From Pseudomonas fluorescens (GTDB lineage: Bacteria > Pseudomonadota > Gammaproteobacteria > Pseudomonadales > Pseudomonadaceae), in the NCBI RefSeq assembly GCF_902498195.1, contig NZ_CABVIY010000002.1, positions 930,001-994,000 on the forward strand: a stretch of DNA of 64,000 nt, given 5' to 3'. Of this stretch, positions 51,064 to 60,627 are shown one piece after another. Numbering within the stretch: the first letter of the stretch is position 1; the number at the start of each line of letters is the position of its first letter. The position numbers and the translations under genes were made by a program. A model generated the notes under the pieces. That model searched no databases and was not told the DNA's origin. It saw only the letters and a list, made by a program, of their open reading frames with translations.

Positions 51064-51445
51064 GGGTCTTCTGCCGGAGGATATAAACCGTCACCAGCAC
51101 CGCACTGGTCAGCATGAACCCGCGTGCCCACGGCATCGGCACCAGATAGCAGGAAAACAGGATGCTGGCCCACATCAGGCCGATGGCGTAGACCTTGCCC
51201 TTGAGCGGGATGCCGTTGCCGTCGAGGTAGTCGCGAATCCAGGGGCCGAGCCGTGGATGCTCCACCAGCCAATGGTAGAAGCGCGGAGAACTGCGGGCGA
51301 AGCAGGCGGCCGCCAGCAACAGGAAAGGCGTGGTGGGCAACACCGGCAGGAAAATCCCGATCACCCCCAGCACTACGCTCAGCCAGCCGATGGCCAGCAG
51401 CACGTAGCGCAACATCAGGGAGCGGTTGCCTATGGGGTTGTCCAT
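51059..51445 (-). CDS. YbaN-family (DUF454) inner-membrane protein
   Basis: A 128-residue protein with three to four hydrophobic segments: MLRYVLLAIGWLSVVLGVIGIFLPVLPTTPFLLLAAACFARSS is the DUF454 hallmark (PTTPFLLLAA), then YHWLVEHPRLGPWIRDYLDGNGIPLKGKVYAI and a C-terminal helix. Function unknown; some relatives are found beside adenine phosphoribosyltransferase or haem genes. Its 3' end overlaps the preceding degenerate repeat. Confidence 0.87.
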   Translation of the reverse strand: MDNPIGNRSLMLRYVLLAIGWLSVVLGVIGIFLPVLPTTPFLLLAAACFARSSPRFYHWLVEHPRLGPWIRDYLDGNGIPLKGKVYAIGLMWASILFSCYLVPMPWARGFMLTSAVLVTVYILRQKTL

Positions 51446-51455
51446 AGGCAGAACC

Positions 51456-52043
51456 TTAGTGGTGACGAGGCTTGAGGATCGCCGGTTTTTCGTCTGGTGC
51501 GTTGCACAGCAGGTACAGCGCAGTCAGGGCTTCCGGGATTTGCACGATCATGTCGTCCATCAGGTTGGCGTCGGCGGCAATGTCGGAGAACTCCGGTTGC
51601 TCGTCGAACAGGCCCGAACCGACCATGATCGGCAGCAGCATTTCGCTGACTTCGTCTTCGGCGGTTTCGAACCAGGCTTCTTCGCGCAGGAACACGCCTT
51701 CCATGAAACCGATGCACCAGCCGCGCAACTCGGAGTCATCGGGATCGTCGCCCAGGTCCAGGTCGCACGGCAGCTCGAACTCTTCGTCCGAAGCCAGTTG
51801 GCGGGCGATGTGGGCCTTGAGGCCGATCAGCGTGGCTTCGATCTCTTCGCGCTGGGCTTCGCCGCTGTAATGTGGCTCTTCAGCGAACAGCGCGTCGATC
51901 CACTCGCGATCGGGAACGACTTCGGAACAGATCGACAGGGCGGTGAGGTAGCCGTGGGCGGCCACGTAGTCCAGCGCCTCGTCATGCAGTTCATCGGCGT
52001 CGAGGAAGACTTGCAGGCGGGTTAGTTGCTCAGCGAAGGACAT
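51456..52043 (-). CDS. YecA/UPF0149-family protein
   Basis: A 195-residue acidic helical protein of the UPF0149/YecA group: FAEQLTRLQVFLDADELHDEALDYVAAHGYLTALSICSEVVPDREWIDALF at the N-terminus and DDSELRGWCIGFMEGVFLREEAWFE, characteristic of the family, with LFDEQPEFSDIAADANLMDDMIVQIPEALTALYLL at the end. The C-terminal zinc-binding SEC-C motif found in some relatives is absent. It is 10 bp from ybaN and probably co-transcribed. Function unknown. Confidence 0.87.
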   Translation of the reverse strand: MSFAEQLTRLQVFLDADELHDEALDYVAAHGYLTALSICSEVVPDREWIDALFAEEPHYSGEAQREEIEATLIGLKAHIARQLASDEEFELPCDLDLGDDPDDSELRGWCIGFMEGVFLREEAWFETAEDEVSEMLLPIMVGSGLFDEQPEFSDIAADANLMDDMIVQIPEALTALYLLCNAPDEKPAILKPRHH

Positions 52044-52316
52044 TAAAGGGCTACCTTGGGGAATATTCGATGCGGGAATTCTAGGCCTTCTTGAGCGCTT
52101 GGGCCAGCCGCGCGGCATATTTGCACTCGTGGGTGTCTTATCAGCGGCGCCCTTTGCCGGACAGGCCTCGGGTATACTCGCCCGTTTTGTGATGCCCTGC
52201 TGGCGTCACGGCTGAAATGTGAAGCGTCATGTAATGCGCACTTACGATATGTCGGTGCAGCGTTGCGGGTTCTGAACCAGCCTTGCAGGGATGTTTCGGT
52301 GATTTTTGGAGTTTCT

Positions 52317-54443
52317 ATGCTCGAACAGGCTCAACGCGTCCTCAAGGACATCTTCGGCTACGACAGCTTCCGTGGCCGCCAGGGTGCAATCATTGAGCGC
52401 GTGGCCAGTGGCGGCGATGCCCTGGTCCTGATGCCTACCGGTGGCGGCAAATCCCTGTGCTTCCAGGTGCCGGCGCTTTTGCGCGAAGGCCTGGCGGTGG
52501 TGGTGTCGCCGCTGATCGCCTTGATGGACGATCAGGTCGCCACGCTTGAAGAACTGGGCGTGGCCGCCGCGGCATTGAACTCCACCCTCAGCGCCGAGCA
52601 GCAACGTGACCTGGCGGCCCGCATCAAGCGCGGTGAGGTGAAAATGCTTTACCTCGCGCCCGAGCGCCTGGTCCAGCCGCGCATGCTGTCCTTCCTGCAA
52701 GGGCTGGACATCGCCCTGTTCGCCATCGACGAAGCGCATTGCGTGTCGCAGTGGGGCCATGATTTCCGCCCCGAATACCTGCAACTGGGTCAGTTGGCGG
52801 AAATGTTCCCCGATGTCCCGCGCATCGCCCTGACCGCCACCGCCGACAAGCGCACCCGGGAAGAAATCGTCACCCGCCTGCACCTGCAGAACGCCGAGCG
52901 CTTCCTGTCGAGCTTCGACCGGCCAAACATTTTCTATCGCATCGTGCCCAAGGAGCAGCCACGCAAGCAGTTGCTGGCCTTTCTGGCCGAGCGGCGCAGC
53001 GATGCCGGCATCGTCTATTGCCTGTCGCGCAAGAAGGTCGAGGAAGTCGCCGCGTTTCTCAGCGAACAGGGTTTCCCGGCGTTGCCGTACCACGCGGGCC
53101 TGCCTAACGATTTGCGCGCGTATCACCAGAAGCGCTTCCTCAACGAGGAAGGTTTGATCATGGTGGCCACCGTGGCGTTCGGCATGGGCATCGACAAGCC
53201 TAACGTGCGTTTTGTCGCGCACCTCGACTTGCCGAAATCCCTTGAGGCCTATTACCAGGAAACCGGTCGCGGTGGCCGTGACGGTCTACCCGCCGATGCC
53301 TGGATGGCCTACGGCCTGCAAGACGTGGTGATGCTCAAGCAGATGTTGCAGAACTCCGAAGGCGACGAGCGCCACAAGCGCCTGGAACAGCACAAGCTCG
53401 ACGCCATGCTCTCGTTGTGCGAAGAGACCCGCTGCCGCCGTCAGACGCTGCTGGCCTATTTCGATGAGGAGATGGCCGAGCCCTGCGGTCACTGCGACAA
53501 CTGCACCGATGGCGTGCAGACCTGGGACGCCACCGAGCCGGCGCGCCAGGCCTTGTCGGCGATCTTCCGCACCGGCCAGCGCTACGGTGTGGGGCATCTG
53601 GTGGATGTCCTGCTGGGCAAGGACAACGAAAAGGTGCGCAGTTTCGGGCATCAGCACCTGTCGGTGTACGGTGTCGGCAAGGCACTTGGCGAGAGCGAAT
53701 GGCGCTCGCTGTTCCGCCAGCTGGTGGCGCGTGGCCTGGCTGACGTTGATCATGAGGGCTATGGCGGTCTTCGCCTGAGCGACAGTTGCCGGCCGCTGCT
53801 CAAGGGTGAAGTGACCCTGGAACTGCGCCGCGATCTCAAGGCGCAAACCTCGGTGAAAACCAGCAAGAGCCAGGCCAGCCAGCTGGTTCGCGGCGAAGAG
53901 CGGGAGCAGTGGGAAGCCTTGCGCGCCCTGCGTCGCAAGCTTGCCGAGGAGCATGGGGTGCCGCCGTACGTCATCTTCCCCGACTCGACCTTGCTGGAAA
54001 TGCTCCGTAGCCAACCGGCTTCCCTGGCGCAAATGGCCACGGTCAGCGGCGTCGGCGCGCGCAAGCTGGAACGTTACGGCGAGGCGTTCCTCGAAGTCCT
54101 CGGTGGCCAGGTCGAGACGCCGAAAGTGGTGGCGGACGTGCGTCACGAATTGATCACCCTGGCGCGGGCGGGCATGACGCCGCTGCAGATCGCCGGCCAG
54201 TTGCAATGCTCGGAAAAGAATGTCTACACCATGCTCGCCGAAGCCATCGGCAAGCAGCAGTTGTCGCTGGACCAGGCACTGGATCTGCCCGAAGACTTGA
54301 TGGGCGAAGTCCAGGATGCGTTCCTTGATGGAGAAGGCGAGTTACCGCCCGTGTCAGAGATTTCCGCACTGTTCGCAGGAAGAGTGCCTGAGGGCGTTTT
54401 GTACTGTGTACGGGCCGCCTTGCAGTCCGAATTCGAGATTTAG
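52317..54443 (+). CDS. recQ: ATP-dependent DNA helicase RecQ
   Basis: A 708-residue RecQ helicase: Walker [21 protein letters not shown] box [23 protein letters not shown], motif VI GRGGRDG, zinc-binding cysteines in [30 protein letters not shown], an RQC winged helix and an HRDC domain near residues 535-610. Extra residues beyond the HRDC (to 708) include an AraC-like repeat [22 protein letters not shown]. It unwinds DNA in recombination repair. ATG 52317 has TTGGAG upstream. Monocistronic. Confidence 0.95.
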   Translation: MLEQAQRVLKDIFGYDSFRGRQGAIIERVASGGDALVLMPTGGGKSLCFQVPALLREGLAVVVSPLIALMDDQVATLEELGVAAAALNSTLSAEQQRDLAARIKRGEVKMLYLAPERLVQPRMLSFLQGLDIALFAIDEAHCVSQWGHDFRPEYLQLGQLAEMFPDVPRIALTATADKRTREEIVTRLHLQNAERFLSSFDRPNIFYRIVPKEQPRKQLLAFLAERRSDAGIVYCLSRKKVEEVAAFLSEQGFPALPYHAGLPNDLRAYHQKRFLNEEGLIMVATVAFGMGIDKPNVRFVAHLDLPKSLEAYYQETGRGGRDGLPADAWMAYGLQDVVMLKQMLQNSEGDERHKRLEQHKLDAMLSLCEETRCRRQTLLAYFDEEMAEPCGHCDNCTDGVQTWDATEPARQALSAIFRTGQRYGVGHLVDVLLGKDNEKVRSFGHQHLSVYGVGKALGESEWRSLFRQLVARGLADVDHEGYGGLRLSDSCRPLLKGEVTLELRRDLKAQTSVKTSKSQASQLVRGEEREQWEALRALRRKLAEEHGVPPYVIFPDSTLLEMLRSQPASLAQMATVSGVGARKLERYGEAFLEVLGGQVETPKVVADVRHELITLARAGMTPLQIAGQLQCSEKNVYTMLAEAIGKQQLSLDQALDLPEDLMGEVQDAFLDGEGELPPVSEISALFAGRVPEGVLYCVRAALQSEFEI

Positions 54444-54517
54444 ACTGAAGTGATTCATTGATGTAACGATTCAGTACAGAACAGGCCTTGCCTCCAGCCA
54501 AGGCTCATGCTTAGCTG

Positions 54518-54530
54518 ACTAATAATTAGT
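54518..54530. promoter_or_regulatory. 13-bp palindrome, candidate MarR operator
   Basis: ACTAATAATTAGT is a perfect odd palindrome (centre 54524) 34 bp before the MarR-family gene, in an AT-rich stretch. The size and position fit an autoregulatory operator. Confidence 0.5.
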
Positions 54531-54563
54531 ATTTCTCTATTTCAGTCTAATCATGAGTGTTTT

Positions 54564-54998
54564 ATGCCGTTAACCGATCAACACCGCTTTGGCATGCAAC
54601 TGGCACATATGTCGCGGGGCTGGCGTGCCGAACTGGACCGCCGCCTGGCGGGCCTGGGGCTGTCCCAGGCACGCTGGCTGGTGCTGTTGCACCTGGCGCG
54701 TTTCGATGAAGCCCCGACCCAACGTGAGCTGGCGCAAAGTGTCGGCGTCGAAGGGCCGACCCTGGCGCGGCTGCTCGACAGCCTGGAGAGCCAGGGCCTG
54801 GTGCAACGGCAATCGGTTCTGGAAGACCGTCGTGCGAAGAAGATTGTCCTCTGTACCCCGGCACGCCCCCTGATCGAACAAATCGAAACCATTGCCAATC
54901 AACTGCGCCAGGAATTGTTCGAAGGCGTCGATGAAGCCGATCTGAAGATCTGCATGCGGGTTCACGGGCACATCCTGGCCAACCTGGAAAAATCTTGA
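54564..54998 (+). CDS. MarR/SlyA-family transcriptional regulator
   Basis: A 144-residue MarR-family winged helix: LDRRLAGLGLSQARWLVLLHLARFDEAPTQRELAQSVGVEGPTLARLLDSLESQGLVQRQSVLEDRRAKKIVLCTPARPLIEQIE, with the wing (VLEDRRAKKIVL) at about residues 90-105. The palindrome at 54518-54530 is the likely operator. It precedes the FimV-like gene on the same strand (117 bp), but a shared transcript is uncertain. Close to SlyA in length; ligand unknown. Confidence 0.88.
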   Translation: MPLTDQHRFGMQLAHMSRGWRAELDRRLAGLGLSQARWLVLLHLARFDEAPTQRELAQSVGVEGPTLARLLDSLESQGLVQRQSVLEDRRAKKIVLCTPARPLIEQIETIANQLRQELFEGVDEADLKICMRVHGHILANLEKS

Positions 54999-55120
54999 GG
55001 CATTACCCACTGCCAGGTTTTTGAGTTACCGCAATGAGCAGACTATAAGAACTACTGGGCAATATCGTGTTCGTACCGGATGTGCGAACACAGCTTGGTC
55101 TGGTTATCTAAGGGATGCTC

Positions 55121-56803
55121 ATGCTCGAAAGTCGGCGAGTCGTTGTACGGTATTGCGCCAGGTGGTTGCTGGCCGGTGCTGCTGTCACTTGGTCGGCCTT
55201 GGCGCCGGCGCTGGGCCTGGGTGACATCACCCTGCATTCGGCGTTGAACCAGCCGCTTCGCGCCGACATCGCCCTGGTGGATGCCGGCGGCCTGGAGGAG
55301 GGCGAGCTTACGGTCAGCCTGGCGACGCCGGACGAGTTCGCCCGGGCGGGTGTCGAGCGGGTGTTCTTCCTCAACGACCTGAAGTTCACGCCTGTCTTGC
55401 GTGGCAACCACAGTCGGATCCAGGTCACTTCCAGCAAACCGGTCAATGAACCGTTCCTGAATTTCCTGGTGCAACTCAATCAGCCCAACGGCCGCTTGCT
55501 GCGCGAGTACACGGTACTGATCGATCCTCCGGGAACGTCTGGCATTGTGCCTGCCGATGACGAACCCCTCGCCAAGCGCCCCACTTCCGCCTTTCCGAGT
55601 GTCCAGCCCGCCGCCGCACCCGCGTCGGTGCCCAGGCAGCCGCTGCCAAAGCCTGCGGCCACACCTGCACCGGATCCCCTTGCCGAGCAACTGGCGGCCA
55701 GCGTCCTGCAGAACCAGCAGTTGCAGGCAACCCTCGATGAACTCAACGCGAAGCTTCAGGCTCAGGACGAGCAGATCGCCGGTGAAAAGAAGCAAGTGCT
55801 CGAACTGCAATCGCGAATCGCCGAGCTTCAGCAGGCGCCGGCGGAGCCGGTTGCGCCCGTTGTCGAAGCGCCGGTGGTTGTCGAGGAACCCGAAACGAAT
55901 TGGCTGTTGATTGGCGGGTTGTTGTTGCTGGTGGTGTTGGGGTGGCTGGTGGCATGGGGGCGCCGTCAACGGCAGCAGGCTCAGGACGTGTCCGGATCGG
56001 CCGCCCCTCTGGCCCCCCGCAATGAACCCCTGCTCAGCACAGAGCCGCTAGCGCGCTCGACCGCGTTGCAGCCGCTTCATGCTCAACCTGACGAGACACC
56101 GGCGAACGACGTGCTGGAAGCGGTTGAGATCTACCTCACGTACGGTCGGTATTCCGAAGCCATCGATCTGTTGCGAGAGGCGATGGTCAAGGAGCCGCAG
56201 CGCACCGACCTTGCATTGCAATTGCTCGGGGTGCTCGGCAAGCAGGGTGATGCCGCTGCCTACGACATGCAGGAAACCCGCCTGCGCAACAATGGCTTCG
56301 ATGAGCAAACACTTCAGGAACTCCGCTCGCAGTATCCGACATTGGTGCCCGTTGTGCCGATTGCCGCCGCGACACCCTGGGTTTCGCCCAGGGTCACGAC
56401 GCCGGATGCGACACCCGCGGATGAGTTCCAGTTGAATCTGGATGACCTGTCGATGGATGCGAGTTGGGACCTGGGGTCGTCGCCAGAGCCATTGCTTTCT
56501 GACCCGTTATTGAACGGTGAATCGCTGCCCGAACCGGAAATTGAATGGGAAATCGCCCCGGTCCCCCAGCCTCCGGACGACAGCCTGCTCGACAATTTCA
56601 GCGAGTTTGGCCCGACTCTGGTGCTTGAACCGCTGAGCCTGGAACCGCCCGAATCCAGCAACGCAGACAAACTGGAACAGGCACAGACCTGCATCGATGA
56701 CGGTGACCTGGACAGCGCCATCGAACTGCTCAACCAATTGCTCAAGGAGGCCGAGGAGCCACTGAAACAGACGGCCCGCAGTTTATTGGCCGGTATTCGC
56801 TAG
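55121..56803 (+). CDS. Short FimV-like cell-pole protein
   Basis: A 560-residue relative of FimV. N-terminal signal/membrane segment (RYCARWLLAGAAVTWSALAPALGLG), FimV N-domain (ITLHSALNQPLRADIALVDAGGLEEGELTVSLATPDEFARAGVERVFFLNDLKF), a helical coiled coil near 190-240 (LNAKLQAQDEQIAGEKKQVLELQSRIAEL), a second membrane helix (NWLLIGGLLLLVVLGWLVAW, about 260), a TPR-like part and the C-terminal FimV repeat (DKLEQAQTCIDDGDLDSAIELLNQLLKEA). No LysM domain is visible. Full FimV is much longer, so this looks like a paralogue, not the canonical type IV pilus polar organiser. ATG 55121 chosen (AAGGG); ATG 55115 is closer to it. Confidence 0.82.
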   Translation: MLESRRVVVRYCARWLLAGAAVTWSALAPALGLGDITLHSALNQPLRADIALVDAGGLEEGELTVSLATPDEFARAGVERVFFLNDLKFTPVLRGNHSRIQVTSSKPVNEPFLNFLVQLNQPNGRLLREYTVLIDPPGTSGIVPADDEPLAKRPTSAFPSVQPAAAPASVPRQPLPKPAATPAPDPLAEQLAASVLQNQQLQATLDELNAKLQAQDEQIAGEKKQVLELQSRIAELQQAPAEPVAPVVEAPVVVEEPETNWLLIGGLLLLVVLGWLVAWGRRQRQQAQDVSGSAAPLAPRNEPLLSTEPLARSTALQPLHAQPDETPANDVLEAVEIYLTYGRYSEAIDLLREAMVKEPQRTDLALQLLGVLGKQGDAAAYDMQETRLRNNGFDEQTLQELRSQYPTLVPVVPIAAATPWVSPRVTTPDATPADEFQLNLDDLSMDASWDLGSSPEPLLSDPLLNGESLPEPEIEWEIAPVPQPPDDSLLDNFSEFGPTLVLEPLSLEPPESSNADKLEQAQTCIDDGDLDSAIELLNQLLKEAEEPLKQTARSLLAGIR

Positions 56804-56895
56804 TGCTGCACCGATGAATTCAGCGTGGGTGAGAGCAAGCCAGCGCCCACATGGTTATCATGGCGCTGCCCTCTACCCCAGGAGTTCCGCCGATC

Positions 56896-57183
56896 ATGAC
56901 CGCCAGCAAACCCGAAATCGTCATCACCTATTGCACCCAGTGCCAGTGGCTCTTGCGTGCAGCATGGCTGGCCCAGGAGCTGCTCAGTACGTTTGGCGAC
57001 GATCTTGGCAAAGTGTCCCTGGTGCCGGGCACGGGCGGGGTCTTTCACATTCTTTGCGACGATGTGCAGATCTGGGAACGCAAGGCCGACGGCGGTTTCC
57101 CCGAAGCCAAGGTGCTCAAGCAGCGGGTCCGCGACCGGATCGATCCGGACCGCGACCTGGGGCACAACGACCGGGCTCAGTGA
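56896..57183 (+). CDS. SelT/SelW/SelH (Rdx) family protein, cysteine form
   Basis: A 95-residue thioredoxin-like protein. The motif YCTQCQWLLRAAWLAQELL holds the CxxC pair where eukaryotic relatives have selenocysteine, followed by VSLVPGTGGVFHILCDDVQIWERKADGGFPEAKVLKQRVRD, matching the SelW/SelH pattern. Presumed redox or ion-binding role. AGGAG lies about 12 bases upstream of ATG 56896. Its end overlaps the convergent EamA gene by seven bases. Confidence 0.87.
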   Translation: MTASKPEIVITYCTQCQWLLRAAWLAQELLSTFGDDLGKVSLVPGTGGVFHILCDDVQIWERKADGGFPEAKVLKQRVRDRIDPDRDLGHNDRAQ

Positions 57184-58070
57184 GAGGCTGCTTCCGCGGT
57201 CACGGCTTTCTTGCTGGAACTGCCGGAAAGCCTGCTGGACACCACGATGGCGACGATAATCAGCGCGCCGCCGAGCAGCATGCGCAGGGTCGGGTTTTCA
57301 TCGAACAGCAGCCAGGCCATGGTGATGCCATATACCGGTTCCAGGGCAAAGACCACCGCGGCGGTCCGCGCCTTGATCACCGCCAGGCTGGCGACGAACA
57401 GGCTGTGCGCGACCCCGGTACAGAACACCCCAAGCAGGCCGATCCACAGCCAATCGATGGCGCGCACTTCGCTCAGTTGCGGTGCCGCCACCGGCAGCAG
57501 GCACAAGGCGACCACCACGTTCTGGCACAACGCCGCCTGCACGGGCGGGATGCGTGAGGAGCTGGCGCGGTTGGTCAGCGACAGCAGGGAAAACAGCAGG
57601 CCGGAAGCCACTGCCCAGAGCAGACCGGTGGTGGCGCCACTGGCCAGATCGAAGTCCGGCGTGACCAGCACCAGCCCGATGCTGACCAGCGCCACCAGCA
57701 GAATTTCATTGGCACGAATCCGCTCGCGGAAAAACAGCCCTTCGAGGATCACGGTAAACGCCGGGAAACTGGCAAAGCCCAGGGTCGCGATGGCCACGCC
57801 GGCGACCTTCACCGCTATGAAAAAACTTACCCAGTGACCGGCCAGCAACAAGCCGCTGAGCAACAGACGGCGCCAATCCACGGCTTCGAGTCTTTGCCAT
57901 TGGGTGTTGCTGGCGAATCGGGCAAAGAGGGCGAGCGCCAACACGGCGAATGCAGCCCGCCCAAAGACGATGATGGCCGGTGACGCGGCGGCGAGTTTGC
58001 CGAACACGCCAGTCAGGCCGAACATCAGTGCGCCGATATGCAGGGCGCCAAGGGCGGTACGGGGAGTCAT
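57177..58070 (-). CDS. EamA-family (DMT) transporter
   Basis: A 297-residue permease with ten hydrophobic helices in two EamA repeats (LHIGALMFGLTGVFGKLAAASPAIIVFGRAAFAVLALALF; ATTGLLWAVASGLLFSLLSLTNRASS). AAGGATT before ATG. It overlaps the SelW-like gene by seven bases at its end. Downstream of the AraC gene at 58141 on the same strand (70 bp), which may regulate it. Substrate unknown. Confidence 0.87.
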   Translation of the reverse strand: MTPRTALGALHIGALMFGLTGVFGKLAAASPAIIVFGRAAFAVLALALFARFASNTQWQRLEAVDWRRLLLSGLLLAGHWVSFFIAVKVAGVAIATLGFASFPAFTVILEGLFFRERIRANEILLVALVSIGLVLVTPDFDLASGATTGLLWAVASGLLFSLLSLTNRASSSRIPPVQAALCQNVVVALCLLPVAAPQLSEVRAIDWLWIGLLGVFCTGVAHSLFVASLAVIKARTAAVVFALEPVYGITMAWLLFDENPTLRMLLGGALIIVAIVVSSRLSGSSSKKAVTAEAASH

Positions 58071-58140
58071 GGCAATCCTTGGTCAACGTAATGAACCCGG
58101 CCATTTAACCGCGTCCGCCATCGCGCTGTCTGTCGTCAGG

Positions 58141-58905
58141 CTATCGACTTTTGTCGCCAGCCTCGCGCCGCAACGCGCCAGGCGATGCGCCGAACTCGCG
58201 CAGCACGGCGGCGGCAAAGGCGCTCTGGGAGCTGTAACCGACGCGACCGGCAATCTCGCCGATCGGCAGCGCTGAATCGCGCAGCAGGCCCACGGCTTTG
58301 TGCAAACGTCGACTGCGGATGTAATCCATGGGCGTCTGCCCGCATTCGGCCACGAACCGCGCATGCAAGCGTGCGCTGGAGAGACCGGCCACACGGGCCA
58401 GGTCGGCGACCTGCAATGGGTAGGCGGCGTATTGGTCGATGTGCGCATTCAGCGCGGCATAGGGCAGGCGCCGGCCGCCGACCGTGTCGGGCATGGCGCG
58501 GTTGAGGCTGGCCAGCAACAGTACGGCGCCTTGTTGCGCGATCACCGGGTCATCGACCTGGCTGTTGGCCAGCCAACTGACCAACTGGCTTTGCCCTGCA
58601 TCCAGCGACAAGCGGCCGGCGGTGTCGAGCAAGCGGCGACTGGCATCGGCATGGTCGCCCAGGGACTGGCGCAGCCATGGCTCGCCCGGTACGTCCAGCA
58701 CCAGGCAACGGCTGCCATTGGCGCTGCCGCAGGCATGATGAAAACCCGAGGGGACCACCACGAAACTCTGCTGAACCACCTGGCTGCCACGCCCGTCGAC
58801 CTCGAAATCCAGCGCCCCCGACAGCCCGAACACCAGTTGCGCGTGCTCGTGGCTGTGGACGATCAAGTCTTTGGTGTACTGGCGAAGTGTGAGGATCGGT
58901 CTCAT
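58141..58905 (-). CDS. AraC-family transcriptional regulator with cupin sensor
   Basis: A 254-residue AraC/XylS regulator. The N-terminus is a cupin-like ligand domain (KDLIVHSHEHAQLVFGLSGALDFEVDG and SFVVVPSGFHHACGSANGS), the C-terminal 100 residues the double helix-turn-helix (LQVADLARVAGLSSARLHARFVAECGQTPMDYIRSRRLHKAVGLLRDSALPIGEIAGRVGYSSQSAFAAAVLREFGASPGALRR). It may control the downstream EamA gene. Effector unknown. Confidence 0.88.
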   Translation of the reverse strand: MRPILTLRQYTKDLIVHSHEHAQLVFGLSGALDFEVDGRGSQVVQQSFVVVPSGFHHACGSANGSRCLVLDVPGEPWLRQSLGDHADASRRLLDTAGRLSLDAGQSQLVSWLANSQVDDPVIAQQGAVLLLASLNRAMPDTVGGRRLPYAALNAHIDQYAAYPLQVADLARVAGLSSARLHARFVAECGQTPMDYIRSRRLHKAVGLLRDSALPIGEIAGRVGYSSQSAFAAAVLREFGASPGALRREAGDKSR

Positions 58906-59051
58906 CGCGGGTCTCAGGGCAGTTCTGATGAGTGAGGTCGCAGTTTACACCGACATGGCGTGCGGGCGTTGTCACAGGACTGACTTGCCGCTGTCATGGG
59001 CGATTAACCCGACCGGTGCAAGCTTGCCGAAACTTGTCCTGAGGGTTGCCC

Positions 59052-59867
59052 ATGACCAGCGCCGAGCTCGCCAAACCCAGCCGTAAGCAACGTGTGCGGA
59101 CCCTATGGATTTCTGACGTGCACCTGGGCACGCGCGATTGCCAGGCCGAGCATCTGTCGCAGTTTCTCAAGGGCTACCACGCGGACAAGATTTACCTGGT
59201 CGGCGACATCATCGATGGCTGGAAACTGCGCAGTGGCATGTACTGGCCACAGGCGCACACCAACGTGATCCGGCGCCTGTTGACCATGAGCAAGCGCGGC
59301 ACCGAAGTGATCTACGTCACCGGCAACCACGACGAATTCCTGCGCCGCTATTCCAGGCTGATCCTGGGCAACATCCAATTGGTGGACGAAGCGGTGCACG
59401 TGACGGCCGATGGCCGGCATCTGCTGGTGATCCACGGCGATCAGTTCGACGTGATTACCCGCTATCACCGCTGGCTGGCGTTTCTCGGCGATTCGGCCTA
59501 CGAATTCACCTTGACCCTCAATCGCTGGCTCAATCACTGGCGCGCCCGTTATGGCTACGGCTACTGGTCGCTGTCGGCGTACCTCAAGCACAAGGTCAAG
59601 ACCGCGGTGAGCTTCATCAGCGACTTCGAAGAAGCCATCGCCCATGAATGCGTCAAGCGCGAGCTGCATGGGGTGGTCTGCGGGCACATTCACCATGCCG
59701 AGATTCGCAAGGTCGGCGGGGTGGATTACCTCAATTGCGGCGACTGGGTTGAGTCGTGCACGGCGCTGATCGAGCATTGGGATGGCACGATCGAGCTGTA
59801 TCGGCTGGCGGATGCCCAGGCGCGGGAGGCGCAGTTGAAAGCGGCGAAAGTCGCGGAACCGGCTTAG
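59052..59867 (+). CDS. UDP-2,3-diacylglucosamine diphosphatase-like phosphoesterase
   Basis: A 271-residue metallophosphoesterase. Dimetal motifs: ISDVHLGTRD, YLVGDIIDGWKL, YVTGNHDEFLRR, VIHGDQFD and CGHIHHAEI. It resembles the LpxH-like group of UDP-2,3-diacylglucosamine hydrolases, though the true LpxH is usually elsewhere; a role in lipid or nucleotide phosphate metabolism is likely. ATG 59052 has GAGGG upstream. Monocistronic, followed by a strong inverted repeat. Confidence 0.87.
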   Translation: MTSAELAKPSRKQRVRTLWISDVHLGTRDCQAEHLSQFLKGYHADKIYLVGDIIDGWKLRSGMYWPQAHTNVIRRLLTMSKRGTEVIYVTGNHDEFLRRYSRLILGNIQLVDEAVHVTADGRHLLVIHGDQFDVITRYHRWLAFLGDSAYEFTLTLNRWLNHWRARYGYGYWSLSAYLKHKVKTAVSFISDFEEAIAHECVKRELHGVVCGHIHHAEIRKVGGVDYLNCGDWVESCTALIEHWDGTIELYRLADAQAREAQLKAAKVAEPA

Positions 59868-59899
59868 TCTGTCAGGTATGTGGTGTCAGAACTGGCTTC

Positions 59900-59992
59900 T
59901 TCGCGAGCAAGCCCGCTCCCACATTTGATCTCTAGCGGTCGCAAAATTTGCGTTCACTGGAGATCAAATGTGGGAGCGGGCTTGCTCGCGAA
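59900..59992. repeat. REP pair, tail-to-tail, with 32-bp perfect arms
   Basis: Arms 59900-59931 and 59961-59992 are perfect reverse complements over 32 bp, including the flanking ATTTGATCT beyond the REP core, with a 29-nt loop. It lies between convergent genes and is likely a bidirectional terminator. Confidence 0.85.
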
Positions 59993-60021
59993 TGGACCGC
60001 GCAGCGGTCCCGCTGGATCTA

Positions 60022-60612
60022 TCAGGCTGGTGAATGCTCTTGCATCGCCGCCTTGTAGATCGAATTCTTCGGCTGGGCAAACAACCGCTCCATCATCGGT
60101 TCGAAAAAGCTCAGCGGCAGGGTGTCATACACCGGGTCGAACGCCGCTGCATCGTACTTGGCGCAGAATTCGATGGTTGCCTGGTACTGCGGATGGCCGT
60201 TGAATTGTTCGCGCAGGTGCCGGTCCATCCCCAGGTGATGGAAAAAGTAGTAGCCCTGGAAAATCCCGTGCTTTTCCACCATCCACAAATTCTCGGCGCT
60301 GACGAATGGCTTGAGGATCGCCGCCGCGATGTCCGGGTGGTTGTAGGAGCCCAGGGTGTCGCCGATGTCATGGAGCAGGGCGCAGACCACGTATTCTTCA
60401 TCACGGCCATCACGCCAGGCGCGGGTGGCGGTTTGCAGGGAATGGGTCAGGCGATCCACCGGGAAACCGCCAAAATCACCCTCCAGCAGTTTCAGGTGCG
60501 ACACGATCCTGTTCGGCAGTTGCCGGGCGTAGGCACTGAAATCCGCGGCGATGATCGCCCAGTCTTCCTGCGTGCCATCTTTCATGTGGGTGAAACGAGC
60601 GTTGGCATTCAT
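60022..60612 (-). CDS. HD-domain phosphohydrolase-like protein
   Basis: A 196-residue HD-fold protein. The metal motif is VCALLHDIGDTLGSYNHPD (HD near residue 78), with an upstream His in RLTHSLQTATRA and a later His pair in GYYFFHHLGMDRHLREQ. The arrangement resembles small HD enzymes that hydrolyse or oxygenate phosphorylated metabolites (PhnZ/MIOX-like). AAGAGG precedes ATG 60612. It is downstream of and 15 bp from the Mpo1-like gene, so probably one operon. Substrate unknown. Confidence 0.85.
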   Translation of the reverse strand: MNANARFTHMKDGTQEDWAIIAADFSAYARQLPNRIVSHLKLLEGDFGGFPVDRLTHSLQTATRAWRDGRDEEYVVCALLHDIGDTLGSYNHPDIAAAILKPFVSAENLWMVEKHGIFQGYYFFHHLGMDRHLREQFNGHPQYQATIEFCAKYDAAAFDPVYDTLPLSFFEPMMERLFAQPKNSIYKAAMQEHSPA

Positions 60613-60627
60613 CGGCAATCCTCTTTT

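Noticed and set aside
54485..54504. GCCTTG/CAAGGC inverted repeat after recQ as a terminator
   Set aside because: Six-base arms with an 8-nt loop and no T-run; too weak to call.
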